Assembly: GCA_026162565.1 (NCBI GenBank)
Contig: JAOEIQ010000006.1
Span: 186,001-250,000, forward strand
Source of the DNA: Flavobacteriaceae bacterium NBU2973
Lineage (GTDB): Bacteria; Bacteroidota; Bacteroidia; Flavobacteriales; Flavobacteriaceae
DNA length: 64,000 nucleotides
Direction of reading: 5' to 3'
The position numbers were made by a program, and so were the translations under genes. The notes under the pieces were generated by a model. That model was not told where the DNA came from. It made no database searches and worked only from the letters and a program-made list of their open reading frames with translations. This document shows, in pieces, positions 36,023 through 44,051 of the stretch. Numbering within the stretch: position 1 is the first letter of the stretch; each line of letters starts with the position of its first letter.

Positions 36023-37096
36023 TTATAATTCTTCACTAGCTTTTAATAATTCTGTATTTTCGGCTAACATTAGTTCGTCTATTATTTTTTGTATATCTCC
36101 ATTGATAATATTGGACAAATCGTATAGTGTTAAACCAATTCTATGGTCTGTAACACGTCCTTGAGGATAGTTATAGGTTCTAATTTTAGCACTTCTATCT
36201 CCAGAGCTTACCATACTTTTACGTTTTTCAGAATCTGCAGCTTGCTTTTTAGCTAATTCTAATTCGTACAAACGAGAACGCAAAACCTTTAAAGCTTTTT
36301 CTAAATTTTTGTGTGATGACTTTTGATCTTGACAACTCACAATCATACCAGTTGGCTCATGGTGTAATTTAATTGCTGAATAGGTAGTATTAACAGATTG
36401 CCCTCCTGGTCCTGTAGATGTTGTACGTTCAATACGAACTTCTGCCATATCTAATTCGTAATCAAATTCTTCTGCTTCAGGTAACACAACAACCGTTGCA
36501 GCACTCGTATGCACGCGACCTTGAGTTTCTGTTTGTGGCACACGTTGTACACGATGAACACCAGCTTCAAACTTCATAGTACCATAAACATCTTCTCCAG
36601 ATACTTCAAAAATGATTTCTTTAAAGCCACCAGCAGTGCCTTCGTTAAAATCTACAACACTTACGCTCCAACCTTTACTTTCACAATATTTAGTGTACAT
36701 TCTATGCAAATCTCCTGCAAAAATACTGGCTTCATCTCCTCCAGTTCCTGCTCTAACCTCAACTACTACATTTTTAGCATCTTCAGGATCTTTAGGTATT
36801 AATAAAAATCTAATTTCTTCTTCTAAAGCTGGTAATTGTTCTTTAGCTTCATCTAATTGCATTTTAGCCATCTCCACCATTTCGGCATCACTGCCATCAG
36901 CAATAATTTCTTCAGCTTCTGTAATATTATCAACCAGTTCTTTATAAACATCACGTTTATCAACAAGAACTTTTAGATCTTTATATTCTTTATTTAGTTT
37001 AACATAACGATTTTGATCTGTGATTATATCTGGTTGAATGATTAAATCACTAACCTCATCAAAACGCTGTTTTACTATGTTTAATTTATCTAACAT
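36023..37096 (-). CDS. prfA: Peptide chain release factor 1
   Basis: Reads UAA and UAG and triggers peptide release. 357 residues, the usual length. The decoding-tip region lies in domain 2 and the catalytic GGQ is in [18 protein letters not shown]; upstream is the class signature [17 protein letters not shown]. The standard codon table applies in this window, and prfA is single. It follows purM on the same strand, separated by a small opposite-strand gene. Confidence 0.97.
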   Translation of the reverse strand: MLDKLNIVKQRFDEVSDLIIQPDIITDQNRYVKLNKEYKDLKVLVDKRDVYKELVDNITEAEEIIADGSDAEMVEMAKMQLDEAKEQLPALEEEIRFLLIPKDPEDAKNVVVEVRAGTGGDEASIFAGDLHRMYTKYCESKGWSVSVVDFNEGTAGGFKEIIFEVSGEDVYGTMKFEAGVHRVQRVPQTETQGRVHTSAATVVVLPEAEEFDYELDMAEVRIERTTSTGPGGQSVNTTYSAIKLHHEPTGMIVSCQDQKSSHKNLEKALKVLRSRLYELELAKKQAADSEKRKSMVSSGDRSAKIRTYNYPQGRVTDHRIGLTLYDLSNIINGDIQKIIDELMLAENTELLKASEEL

Positions 37097-37203
37097 GAAT
37101 CTCTTTATTCTGGCTCAAAAATACGATAATTTATGAATTTGAATAACCAAGCTTTAGTTGATTTATAAAATATTTATTTGGCTTTTTCGTTAACAATACT
37201 ATC

Positions 37204-37491
37204 ATGCAAAAGCTTTCATCAATCTTTGTTTTTTACAAACAACTTATGCTATGGTCTTTTGGAGTGAATGTACTACTAATCATAGTGGCTCCTAATTTAA
37301 TTCCAGCAATTGCTACCAAATTATTTTTGGTAGCAATTTTGTGGTTTTTTATGATTGAAAATGAGACGACTAAAAAGTTTCAATTTCCTAAAAAACTCAA
37401 GATTTCAAAAATTATGTTGTTTGTAGGTAGTTTTATTATTGACTTGTCAATTATGTGCGCTTTCTTATTAATAATGAGAGAGTTTATTTAA
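37204..37491 (+). CDS. Small membrane protein of unknown function
   Basis: 95 residues with hydrophobic helices at about 14-30, 32-52 (LIPAIATKLFLVAILWFFMI) and 68-92 (IMLFVGSFIIDLSIMCAFLLIM), separated by a Lys-rich loop. The N-terminus is not a cleavable signal. No recognised family. It sits between prfA and purM on the opposite strand, overlapping the purM end by 4 bp. Confidence 0.65.
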   Translation: MQKLSSIFVFYKQLMLWSFGVNVLLIIVAPNLIPAIATKLFLVAILWFFMIENETTKKFQFPKKLKISKIMLFVGSFIIDLSIMCAFLLIMREFI

Positions 37492-38666
37492 TAGTGAAAC
37501 TCACCAAACTTACTTTTAATCGTTAACTTTTTAGTTTCCGATGGTTCAACGCGACCAATAATTTTAGCGTCTACATTAAAAGATTTTGAGATATCAATTA
37601 TATTCTGTGCAATTTCTGGGTTCACATATAATTCCATTCTATGTCCACAGTTGAATACTTGATACATTTCTTTCCAATCGGTTTTAGATTGTTCTTGTAT
37701 TAGTTTAAAAAGAGGTGGTACATCAAACATATTATCTTTTATGATATGAAACTGATCTACAAAATGAAGAATTTTAGTTTGAGCACCTCCAGAACAATGT
37801 ACCATTCCATGAATATCATCAGAATTGTATTTTGAAAGAATCTTTTTAATTATTGGTGCATACGTTCTGGTTGGAGATAACACCAATTGCCCAGCATCCA
37901 ATGGAGAATTTTCAACAGTATCTGTTAATTTAGTCTGTCCAGAATACACTAACTCTTTTGGAACAGCAGCATCAAAACTTTCAGGATATTTAGTAGCTAA
38001 ATACTTATGAAACACATCATGTCTTGCAGAAGTCAATCCATTACTACCCATTCCTCCATTATAGGATTTCTCATAAGTAGCTTGACCAAAACTTTCTAAA
38101 CCAACTATAACATCTCCAGCTTTGATATTTGCATTATCTATAACATCTTCACGCTTCATTCTTGCTGTAACAGTAGAGTCAACAATTATGGTACGTACTA
38201 AATCACCTACATCTGCAGTTTCGCCTCCAGTTGAATGAATAGTGACTCCAAACTCTCTTAATTCAGTAATTAATTCTTCTGTACCATTAATAATAGCAGA
38301 GATAACTTCACCTGGAATCAAATTCTTATTTCGCCCTATAGTTGATGATAACATAATATTATCTGTAGCACCAACACATAATAAATCATCAATATTCATG
38401 ATTAAGGCATCTTGAGCGATACCTTTCCAAACTGAAATATCACCTGTTTCTTTCCAATACATGTAAGCCAACGAACTTTTTGTTCCTGCTCCATCTGCAT
38501 GCATTATTAAACAGTAACTATCATCGTTAGTTAAATAGTCTGGAACGATTTTACAAAAAGCTTTAGGAAATAATCCTTTGTCAATATTTTTTATAGCATT
38601 ATGCACATCTTCTTTTGAAGCAGAGACTCCACGTTGCGCATATCTTTTACTCACTTCTTGAGACAT
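37488..38666 (-). CDS. purM: Phosphoribosylformylglycinamidine cyclo-ligase (AIR synthase), long Bacteroidota type
   Basis: An ATP-dependent ring-closure enzyme of purine synthesis. The PurM fold: SYCLIMHADGAGTKSSLAY (substrate/ATP loop), MNIDDLLCVGATDNIM, TGGETADVGDLV, and a Gly-rich HCSGGAQTKIL in the C-terminal half. At 392 residues it is longer than the 345 of E. coli PurM and diverged, as in other Bacteroidota; databases often call it AIR synthase-related protein. Followed by prfA and pyrF. Confidence 0.85.
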   Translation of the reverse strand: MSQEVSKRYAQRGVSASKEDVHNAIKNIDKGLFPKAFCKIVPDYLTNDDSYCLIMHADGAGTKSSLAYMYWKETGDISVWKGIAQDALIMNIDDLLCVGATDNIMLSSTIGRNKNLIPGEVISAIINGTEELITELREFGVTIHSTGGETADVGDLVRTIIVDSTVTARMKREDVIDNANIKAGDVIVGLESFGQATYEKSYNGGMGSNGLTSARHDVFHKYLATKYPESFDAAVPKELVYSGQTKLTDTVENSPLDAGQLVLSPTRTYAPIIKKILSKYNSDDIHGMVHCSGGAQTKILHFVDQFHIIKDNMFDVPPLFKLIQEQSKTDWKEMYQVFNCGHRMELYVNPEIAQNIIDISKSFNVDAKIIGRVEPSETKKLTIKSKFGEFHY

Positions 38667-38775
38667 GAATTGGAAGAATTTTAAGGTTAAGCAAAAGTAA
38701 GAATACTTATTTAGTTATCCTTATCAATTTATTAAGGAAGTATCAACATATTTACAGTAAGTAATAAGCATAAAA

Positions 38776-38804
38776 AAAGCATCATTTAAATTAAATGATG
38801 CTTT
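38776..38804 (-). terminator. Terminator after the small secreted peptide gene
   Basis: AAAGCATCATTTAA pairs with TTAAATGATGCTTT; on the reverse strand a run of T follows. Located 26 bp after the gene's stop. Confidence 0.8.
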
Positions 38805-38829
38805 AATGTTTTAAGCTACTGATTGAGTT

Positions 38830-38970
38830 TTATGAACTTAAATCAGCACGTTGCTCTACACTTGATAAATTGTCACTAGCAGCTGTGTCTTTGTCTTCTT
38901 GCTTATCGTCAAGCGAAAACATAAGAGTCGCAAACATAAGTGCCGCGACACTTAAGAGTAACTTTTTCAT
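38830..38970 (-). CDS. Small secreted peptide of 46 residues
   Basis: Start chosen at the ATG of MKKLLLSVAALMFATLMFS, a full signal peptide; the longer frame upstream begins before the likely transcription start. The mature part is only about 25 residues, acidic and Ser/Asp-rich (LDDKQEDKDTAASDNLSS). A perfect -7 box (TACTTTTG, complement of 39009-39016) lies 39 bp upstream and a terminator follows, so it is a monocistronic gene. Function unknown. Confidence 0.7.
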   Translation of the reverse strand: MKKLLLSVAALMFATLMFSLDDKQEDKDTAASDNLSSVEQRADLSS

Positions 38971-39008
38971 TTTTAACATGAATTGATTAATAGCATTACA
39001 AAGATATG

Positions 39009-39016
39009 CAAAAGTA
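39009..39016 (-). promoter_or_regulatory. -7 box for the 46-residue secreted peptide
   Basis: Perfect TACTTTTG on the reverse strand. No clear -33 TTG at the expected spacing. Nearby, TACGTAC occurs twice at about 39132-39147, which may be another protein-binding site. Confidence 0.5.
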
Positions 39017-39180
39017 CCTTGCAAAGGTTAGCTAGTACTATTAATATTCAATTGATTAACACTAATTTCGATTACCTGTGAAAAATGATAGCCGAAATGC
39101 ACTTTTTTTTACAAAAAAAAGTAATCTACTACGTACAAATACGTACATGTTTTTAATTAAAATGACTTTTCTGGTACATA

Positions 39181-41367
39181 CTATTTTGTAAAAAGTAATT
39201 CTCGATACTTTGTTAAAGGCCATAATTCGTCATCAATAAGTAGTTCTAACTTATCACAATGATATCGAATGTCTTCAATAAAAGGAATCACTTTTTGACA
39301 ATAGGCTTGAGCTCTTTTTTCAGCTGAAGATAGAGTATTAGCTTGCTTACGTTCGTTTGTCATTTTTGTAACTCCAGAATTAATTGCTTCTATTCTTTTA
39401 GAAATTTCCTCAATTAATTCTAACTGTTCTTTAGCATGTTTTTTATAAGAAGCTCCGAAAATATCTTTCAATCCTCTTACGTTTTCAATTAAAATATTTT
39501 GATATTTAACAGCAGTTGGAATTATATGATTTCTAGCAATATCTCCAATTGTTCTCCCTTCTATTTGAATACGCATAGCATATTCTTCTATTTCAATTTC
39601 ATATCTCGCTTCAATCTCAACTGTGTTCATGACTCCTAAACCTTCAAATAATGAAATTGCTTCTTTAGAAATCCTAGCCTTTAATGCCTCTGGAGTGGTT
39701 TTATTATTACTCAAACCACGTTTTTTAGCTTCATCTTGCCAAGCTTCACCATAACCATTTCCTTCAAATAAAATGTTTTTTGACTGTTTTATATACTCTC
39801 TCAAAACATTGAAAATAGCATCATCTTTTTTCATGTCTTTTTTATCAATCAACTCGTCAACATCACCTTTAAAATCTAGTAATTGTTGCGCAACAATGGT
39901 ATTTAAAACAGTCATTGGATTAGCACAATTTGCTAGTGACCCAACTGCTCTAAATTCAAACTTATTTCCAGTAAAAGCAAATGGAGACGTTCTATTTCTA
40001 TCTGTATTATCTAATAAAATTTCAGGAATTTTTCCAACCACATTTAATTTTAAATCCGTTTTTTCTTTAGGTGAAAGCTTACCTTTAGTAACACTTTCTA
40101 AATCTTCTAAAACCCTAGTAAGTTGTTCACCAATAAATACAGAGATTATTGCTGGAGGTGCTTCATTTGCTCCTAGTCTATGATCGTTACTTGCGGAAGC
40201 AATAGAGGCTCTTAACAATGCTTCATTTTCGTAAACTGCCTTAATGGTATTAATAAAAAAGGTTAAAAATTGAAGGTTACTCATAGGTGTTTTACCTGGT
40301 TGTAATAAGTTAATTCCAGTATCTGTACCTAAACTCCAATTATTATGTTTACCAGAACCGTTAACACCTGCAAACGGTTTTTCGTGCAATAAAACTTTAA
40401 AGTTATGTCTTGCAGCTACCTTATCCATAACATCCATTATTAAGGAGTTATGATCAACAGCTAAATTAGCTTCAGAATAGATAGGCGCTAATTCAAATTG
40501 ATTTGGAGCCACCTCATTATGCCTGGTTTTTACAGGAATACCAAGTAACATACACTCTTTTTCTAAATCGCGCATGTAAGCCATTGCCCTTGAAGGTATA
40601 CTCCCAAAATAATGATCATCTAATTGTTGCCCTTTGGCAGGCGAATGACCTAATAGTGTTCGTCCTGTTAAAACTATATCTGGTCTAGACGCTACCAAAC
40701 CACTATCTATTAAAAAATACTCTTGCTCCCAACCTAGAGAAGCATTTACTTTTCTTACGTTTTTATCAAAATATTTACAAACTGCCGTAGCAGCTTGATC
40801 AACAACTTGTAAAGCTCTTAACAACGGTGTTTTATAATCTAAAGCTTCCCCTGTATAAGCTACAAAAACAGTTGGTATGCATAATGTTGTTCCATAAATA
40901 AAAGCTGGAGATGTAGGATCCCAAGCTGTATATCCTCTTGCTTCAAAGGTGTTTCTAATACCTCCATTTGGAAAGCTTGAAGCATCTGGCTCTTGTTGAA
41001 CGAGCTGACTACCACCAAATTTCTCAATGGCAGAATCATTATCTATTGTTTCAAAAAAAGCATCATGCTTTTCAGCAGTTGCTCCTGTTAGTGGCTGAAA
41101 CCAATGTGTATAATGAGTAACGCCTTTTGATAAGGCCCAATCTTTCATTGAAGATGCAATTTGATCTGCAATTCCTCTATCAATTTTACTACCATTATTT
41201 ATGGCGTTAATAACACTATTGTAAGCGTCTTTGGTTAGGGATTGCCTCATGACTTTCTGATTAAATACATTGTTTCCAAATAATTCAGATCGTCTCTTTG
41301 ACTCTTTAATCTTTATTGGTTTTCTATTTAATATTTCTTTTATGGCATGAAAACGTAATGTAGACAT
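39181..41367 (-). CDS. glnN: Glutamine synthetase type III
   Basis: Makes glutamine from glutamate, ammonia and ATP; the large (728-residue) dodecameric GSIII class typical of Bacteroidota. Visible blocks: FNQKVMRQSLTKDAYNSV near the start, the catalytic LGWEQEYFLID, the ATP/glutamate regions HNEVAPNQFELAPIYSEAN and VNGSGKHNNWSLGTDTG, and NRTSPFAFTGNKFEFRAVGS. The long C-terminal helical tail is family-specific. Divergent from a second glutamine synthetase with operator-like repeats between them. Confidence 0.96.
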   Translation of the reverse strand: MSTLRFHAIKEILNRKPIKIKESKRRSELFGNNVFNQKVMRQSLTKDAYNSVINAINNGSKIDRGIADQIASSMKDWALSKGVTHYTHWFQPLTGATAEKHDAFFETIDNDSAIEKFGGSQLVQQEPDASSFPNGGIRNTFEARGYTAWDPTSPAFIYGTTLCIPTVFVAYTGEALDYKTPLLRALQVVDQAATAVCKYFDKNVRKVNASLGWEQEYFLIDSGLVASRPDIVLTGRTLLGHSPAKGQQLDDHYFGSIPSRAMAYMRDLEKECMLLGIPVKTRHNEVAPNQFELAPIYSEANLAVDHNSLIMDVMDKVAARHNFKVLLHEKPFAGVNGSGKHNNWSLGTDTGINLLQPGKTPMSNLQFLTFFINTIKAVYENEALLRASIASASNDHRLGANEAPPAIISVFIGEQLTRVLEDLESVTKGKLSPKEKTDLKLNVVGKIPEILLDNTDRNRTSPFAFTGNKFEFRAVGSLANCANPMTVLNTIVAQQLLDFKGDVDELIDKKDMKKDDAIFNVLREYIKQSKNILFEGNGYGEAWQDEAKKRGLSNNKTTPEALKARISKEAISLFEGLGVMNTVEIEARYEIEIEEYAMRIQIEGRTIGDIARNHIIPTAVKYQNILIENVRGLKDIFGASYKKHAKEQLELIEEISKRIEAINSGVTKMTNERKQANTLSSAEKRAQAYCQKVIPFIEDIRYHCDKLELLIDDELWPLTKYRELLFTK

Positions 41368-41384
41368 ATTGTAATATTTTATTG

Positions 41385-41392
41385 CAAAAATA
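41385..41392 (-). promoter_or_regulatory. -7 box of the GSIII promoter
   Basis: CAAAAATA on the plus strand reads TATTTTTG, a perfect TAnnTTTG, 18 bp before the GSIII start codon. No clear -33 TTG; an inverted repeat (41420-41438) takes that place. Confidence 0.6.
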
Positions 41393-41419
41393 TCTAAATT
41401 TTATCTTAAATTAAGATTA

Positions 41420-41438
41420 ACCCTATTTTTTTTAGGGT
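41420..41438. promoter_or_regulatory. Operator-like inverted repeat 1 between the glutamine synthetases
   Basis: ACCCTA-N7-TAGGGT, a perfect dyad with seven T in the middle. It covers the position expected for the -33 region of the GSIII promoter. A near copy is 53 bp away. Confidence 0.6.
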
Positions 41439-41472
41439 ATTAACACATGTTAATAACATTTCACCTAAAAAT

Positions 41473-41514
41473 ACCCTATTTTTTTTGAGGTTAAAATAAA
41501 AATATAGATTTTTG
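41473..41514 (+). promoter_or_regulatory. Operator-like repeat 2 and promoter of the second glutamine synthetase
   Basis: ACCCTA-N7-TGAGGT at 41473-41491 repeats the first dyad with two changed bases. It overlaps a TTG -33 element at 41485-41487, followed after 19 bp by a GATTTTTG -7 box (41507-41514, 7 of 8). A regulator bound here would touch the polymerase site directly. Confidence 0.6.
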
Positions 41515-41545
41515 CGCAACTTATTCATTCAAAATAATTTTAACA

Positions 41546-42562
41546 ATGAGCAAATCTAAATTAGAGTACATATGGTTAGATGGATACTACCCAACTCAAA
41601 ACATGAGAAGTAAAACTAAAGTGATTGATGATTTTAGTGGAAAACTAGAAGATTGTCCTATTTGGTCGTTTGATGGTTCTTCTACAAAACAAGCAGAAGG
41701 TGGTTCTTCTGATTGTTTATTAAAACCAGTTGCAATTTATCCAGATCCAACAAGAGTTGATGGGTTTTTAGTCATGACAGAAGTATTAAATGCTGATGGC
41801 ACACCACATCCTTCAAATGCTAGAGCTAAAATTGATGATGATGATAACGACTTTTGGTTTGGTTTTGAGCAAGAGTATTTTATTATGGATACTCATACAC
41901 AACTACCTTTAGGTTTCCCAATTGGAGGTTATCCAGGACCTCAAGGTCTTTACTATTGTTCTGTTGGCGGAAAAAATACTCATGGTAGAGATTTTGTTGA
42001 AGAGCATGCAGACTTATGTATTGAAGCTGGCTTAAATTTTGAAGGAATAAATCAAGAAGTAGCATCTGGACAATGGGAATTTCAATTATTCGCTAAAGGT
42101 GCTAAAAAAGCAGGAGATGAAATTTGGGTGGCTCGTTACTTACTGGATAGACTAACAGAACAATATGGCTATTACATAGAATATCACCCAAAACCAATAA
42201 AGGGAGATTGGAACGGTTCTGGAATGCATGCAAACTTCTCTAATACTTTATTAAGAACTTGTGGTAGTCAAGAGGTGTATGAAAAAGTGTGTGAAGCGTT
42301 TAGACCAGTCACTAAAGAACACATTGCTGTTTACGGTGAATTTAACGACCAACGTTTAACTGGATTGCATGAGACTGCTGCTATTACAGATTTTAGTTAT
42401 GGTGTTTCTGATAGAGGAGCGTCTATTAGAATACCTATTATTACAGTAGAAAAAGGATGGAAAGGTTGGTTAGAAGATAGACGACCAGCTTCAAATGCAG
42501 ATCCTTATAAAGTTGCAGGCAGAATTGTTGAAACTGTAAAAAGTGCCAACGTAACTGCTTAA
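41546..42562 (+). CDS. glnA: Glutamine synthetase, eukaryote-like (GSII) type
   Basis: 338 residues, much shorter than GSI or GSIII. Blocks: LEYIWLDGYYPTQNMRSKTK, PIWSFDGSSTKQAEGGSSD, FWFGFEQEYFIMD, GINQEVASGQWEFQ, NGSGMHANFSNTLLR and DRGASIRIP with ATP and metal ligands as in GSII. The transcription start is given by a promoter at 41485-41514. Having GSIII and a GSII-like enzyme back to back suggests two modes of ammonia assimilation under shared control (inference). Confidence 0.93.
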   Translation: MSKSKLEYIWLDGYYPTQNMRSKTKVIDDFSGKLEDCPIWSFDGSSTKQAEGGSSDCLLKPVAIYPDPTRVDGFLVMTEVLNADGTPHPSNARAKIDDDDNDFWFGFEQEYFIMDTHTQLPLGFPIGGYPGPQGLYYCSVGGKNTHGRDFVEEHADLCIEAGLNFEGINQEVASGQWEFQLFAKGAKKAGDEIWVARYLLDRLTEQYGYYIEYHPKPIKGDWNGSGMHANFSNTLLRTCGSQEVYEKVCEAFRPVTKEHIAVYGEFNDQRLTGLHETAAITDFSYGVSDRGASIRIPIITVEKGWKGWLEDRRPASNADPYKVAGRIVETVKSANVTA

Positions 42563-42582
42563 ACACAAATTCGATACATATT

Positions 42583-42614
42583 AAAAAGGCTTACATTTTA
42601 GTAAGCCTTTTTTT
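42583..42614. terminator. Terminator between glutamine synthetase and the Ca/Na antiporter
   Basis: AAAGGCTTAC pairs with GTAAGCCTTT, A-run before and T-run after, serving both convergent genes. Confidence 0.85.
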
Positions 42615-42618
42615 ATAA

Positions 42619-43560
42619 TTATGATTTAAATACAAATACTAAAAACAGAGCATAAGCAAAAACTAAAAGCATTCCTTTATATCTACTAATTTGGTATTGT
42701 TTAGGAATAAATATTAGAGGAATTAGAATAGCTGCAAAACCAAGCATCCAGAAAATATCATGATTAATAATCTGCATTTCTGTAACAGGAATCGTTTTTA
42801 CTATAGCTGTAAGCCCTAGAACAGTCCCAATGTTAAAAATATTAGACCCTATTAAATTACCAATAGATAAGGCTTTTTCTTGTTTAGCAGCAGCAATAAC
42901 AGAAGCTGCTAATTCTGGAACACTTGTACCTATAGCAATAACAGTAGCAGCAATAACAGCATCGCTTACTCCTAATGCAATTGCTAAATCTTTAGCGCCA
43001 TTTACTAACCACTCACTACCAAAGTATAAAGCTGCAGCACCAATTAATAACCAAACTGTAATTTTAAAATTAGACACTTGTGCTAACTTATCATCAACAG
43101 CTTCTACAACTTTATCTTTTCTAGAGTTACGTATTAATAGTATTAAAAACAGTATCAAAGACGCAAATAAAATGCATCCTTCTAGTCCAGTTAATTGGTT
43201 ATCATTAGTTAAAAAATAATATAACGCTATAGAAAATAACATCATTGCTGGCCAGTTCAGCTTATAAAATGATTTATCTACATCAATTGATCCTAGCAGA
43301 GCAGTCACACCTAATACTAAACCAATATTAGCAATATTAGATCCAACTACATTGTTTATAGCAATAGCAGGTAACCCATCAAAAGCAGCTTGCAAGCTTA
43401 CTAAAAGTTCTGGAGCTGATGTAGCGAAAGAGACAACAGTCATACCTATTACCAACTTTGAAATATGTAATTTGAATGATAACGCAACTGATGAACGAAC
43501 CAAAAACTCACCTCCTACAACTAATAAAATCAGTCCAAGAATTATCCAAAAGAAACTCAT
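42619..43560 (-). CDS. Calcium/sodium antiporter (YrbG-type CaCA family)
   Basis: 313 residues and ten membrane helices in two inverted repeats. Both alpha repeats are clear: GMTVVSFATSAPELLVSL with VVGSNIANIGLVLG, and AIGTSVPELAASVIAA with LIGSNIFNIGTVLG, carrying the ion-binding Glu and Asn. A cytoplasmic loop of about 25 charged residues joins the halves. Single gene. Confidence 0.92.
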   Translation of the reverse strand: MSFFWIILGLILLVVGGEFLVRSSVALSFKLHISKLVIGMTVVSFATSAPELLVSLQAAFDGLPAIAINNVVGSNIANIGLVLGVTALLGSIDVDKSFYKLNWPAMMLFSIALYYFLTNDNQLTGLEGCILFASLILFLILLIRNSRKDKVVEAVDDKLAQVSNFKITVWLLIGAAALYFGSEWLVNGAKDLAIALGVSDAVIAATVIAIGTSVPELAASVIAAAKQEKALSIGNLIGSNIFNIGTVLGLTAIVKTIPVTEMQIINHDIFWMLGFAAILIPLIFIPKQYQISRYKGMLLVFAYALFLVFVFKS

Positions 43561-43627
43561 ATAGTATTTTTTTTGCGAAGATACTATTTATCACTTTAAC
43601 ATAATAAAAACTAAAAATTTCGTTAAA

Positions 43628-43667
43628 TAACTATACTTATAGTTGTATAACTATAAAAATAGTTATA
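43628..43667 (+). promoter_or_regulatory. Two BlaI-type operators before the blaI/M56 pair
   Basis: AACTATA-N2-TATAGTT (43629-43644) and TATAACTAT-N4-ATAGTTATA (43646-43667) are perfect dyads side by side, ending 23 bp before the regulator start. ACTATA-like dyads are in keeping with BlaI/MecI family autoregulation. Confidence 0.7.
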
Positions 43668-43689
43668 TGTTTGAACAAAGAAAACTACT

Positions 43690-44049
43690 ATGCAGAAACT
43701 TACAAATAAAGAAGAAGAAATAATGCACATACTTTGGATGCTTGAAAAAGCATTTGTAAAAGATGTTTTAGCAGAAATAAAAGAGGATAAGCCACATTAC
43801 AATACACTATCTACTATAATTAGAAATTTAGAAGATAAAGGTTATGTTGGATACCATGCTTATGGAAAAACTCATCAATATTATCCTATTATAAGTAAAG
43901 AGTCTTATAGAAAACGGTTTATGAATTCTGCTATTGATAATTATTTTAACAGCTCGTATAAAAACGTTGTTTCCTTTTTTGCCAAAGAAGAAAAAATTAG
44001 CGTAGAAGAACTTAAGGAAATTATTGATTTAATTGAGAAAAAGAAATAG
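43690..44049 (+). CDS. BlaI/MecI/CopY family transcriptional repressor
   Basis: 119 residues. Winged helix N-terminal half (LTNKEEEIMHILWMLEKAFVKDVLAEI, HYNTLSTIIRNLEDKGYVGYH), dimerisation helices after residue 75. In this family the partner M56 peptidase cleaves or otherwise inactivates the repressor on sensing a cell-envelope signal. The partner starts 2 bp downstream. Confidence 0.93.
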   Translation: MQKLTNKEEEIMHILWMLEKAFVKDVLAEIKEDKPHYNTLSTIIRNLEDKGYVGYHAYGKTHQYYPIISKESYRKRFMNSAIDNYFNSSYKNVVSFFAKEEKISVEELKEIIDLIEKKK

Positions 44050-44051
44050 AT

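Noticed and set aside
39120-39150. TACGTAC direct repeats near the end of GSIII as an attachment site or operator
   Set aside because: The sequence is short, AT-rich around, and is not placed close to any promoter that I can define.
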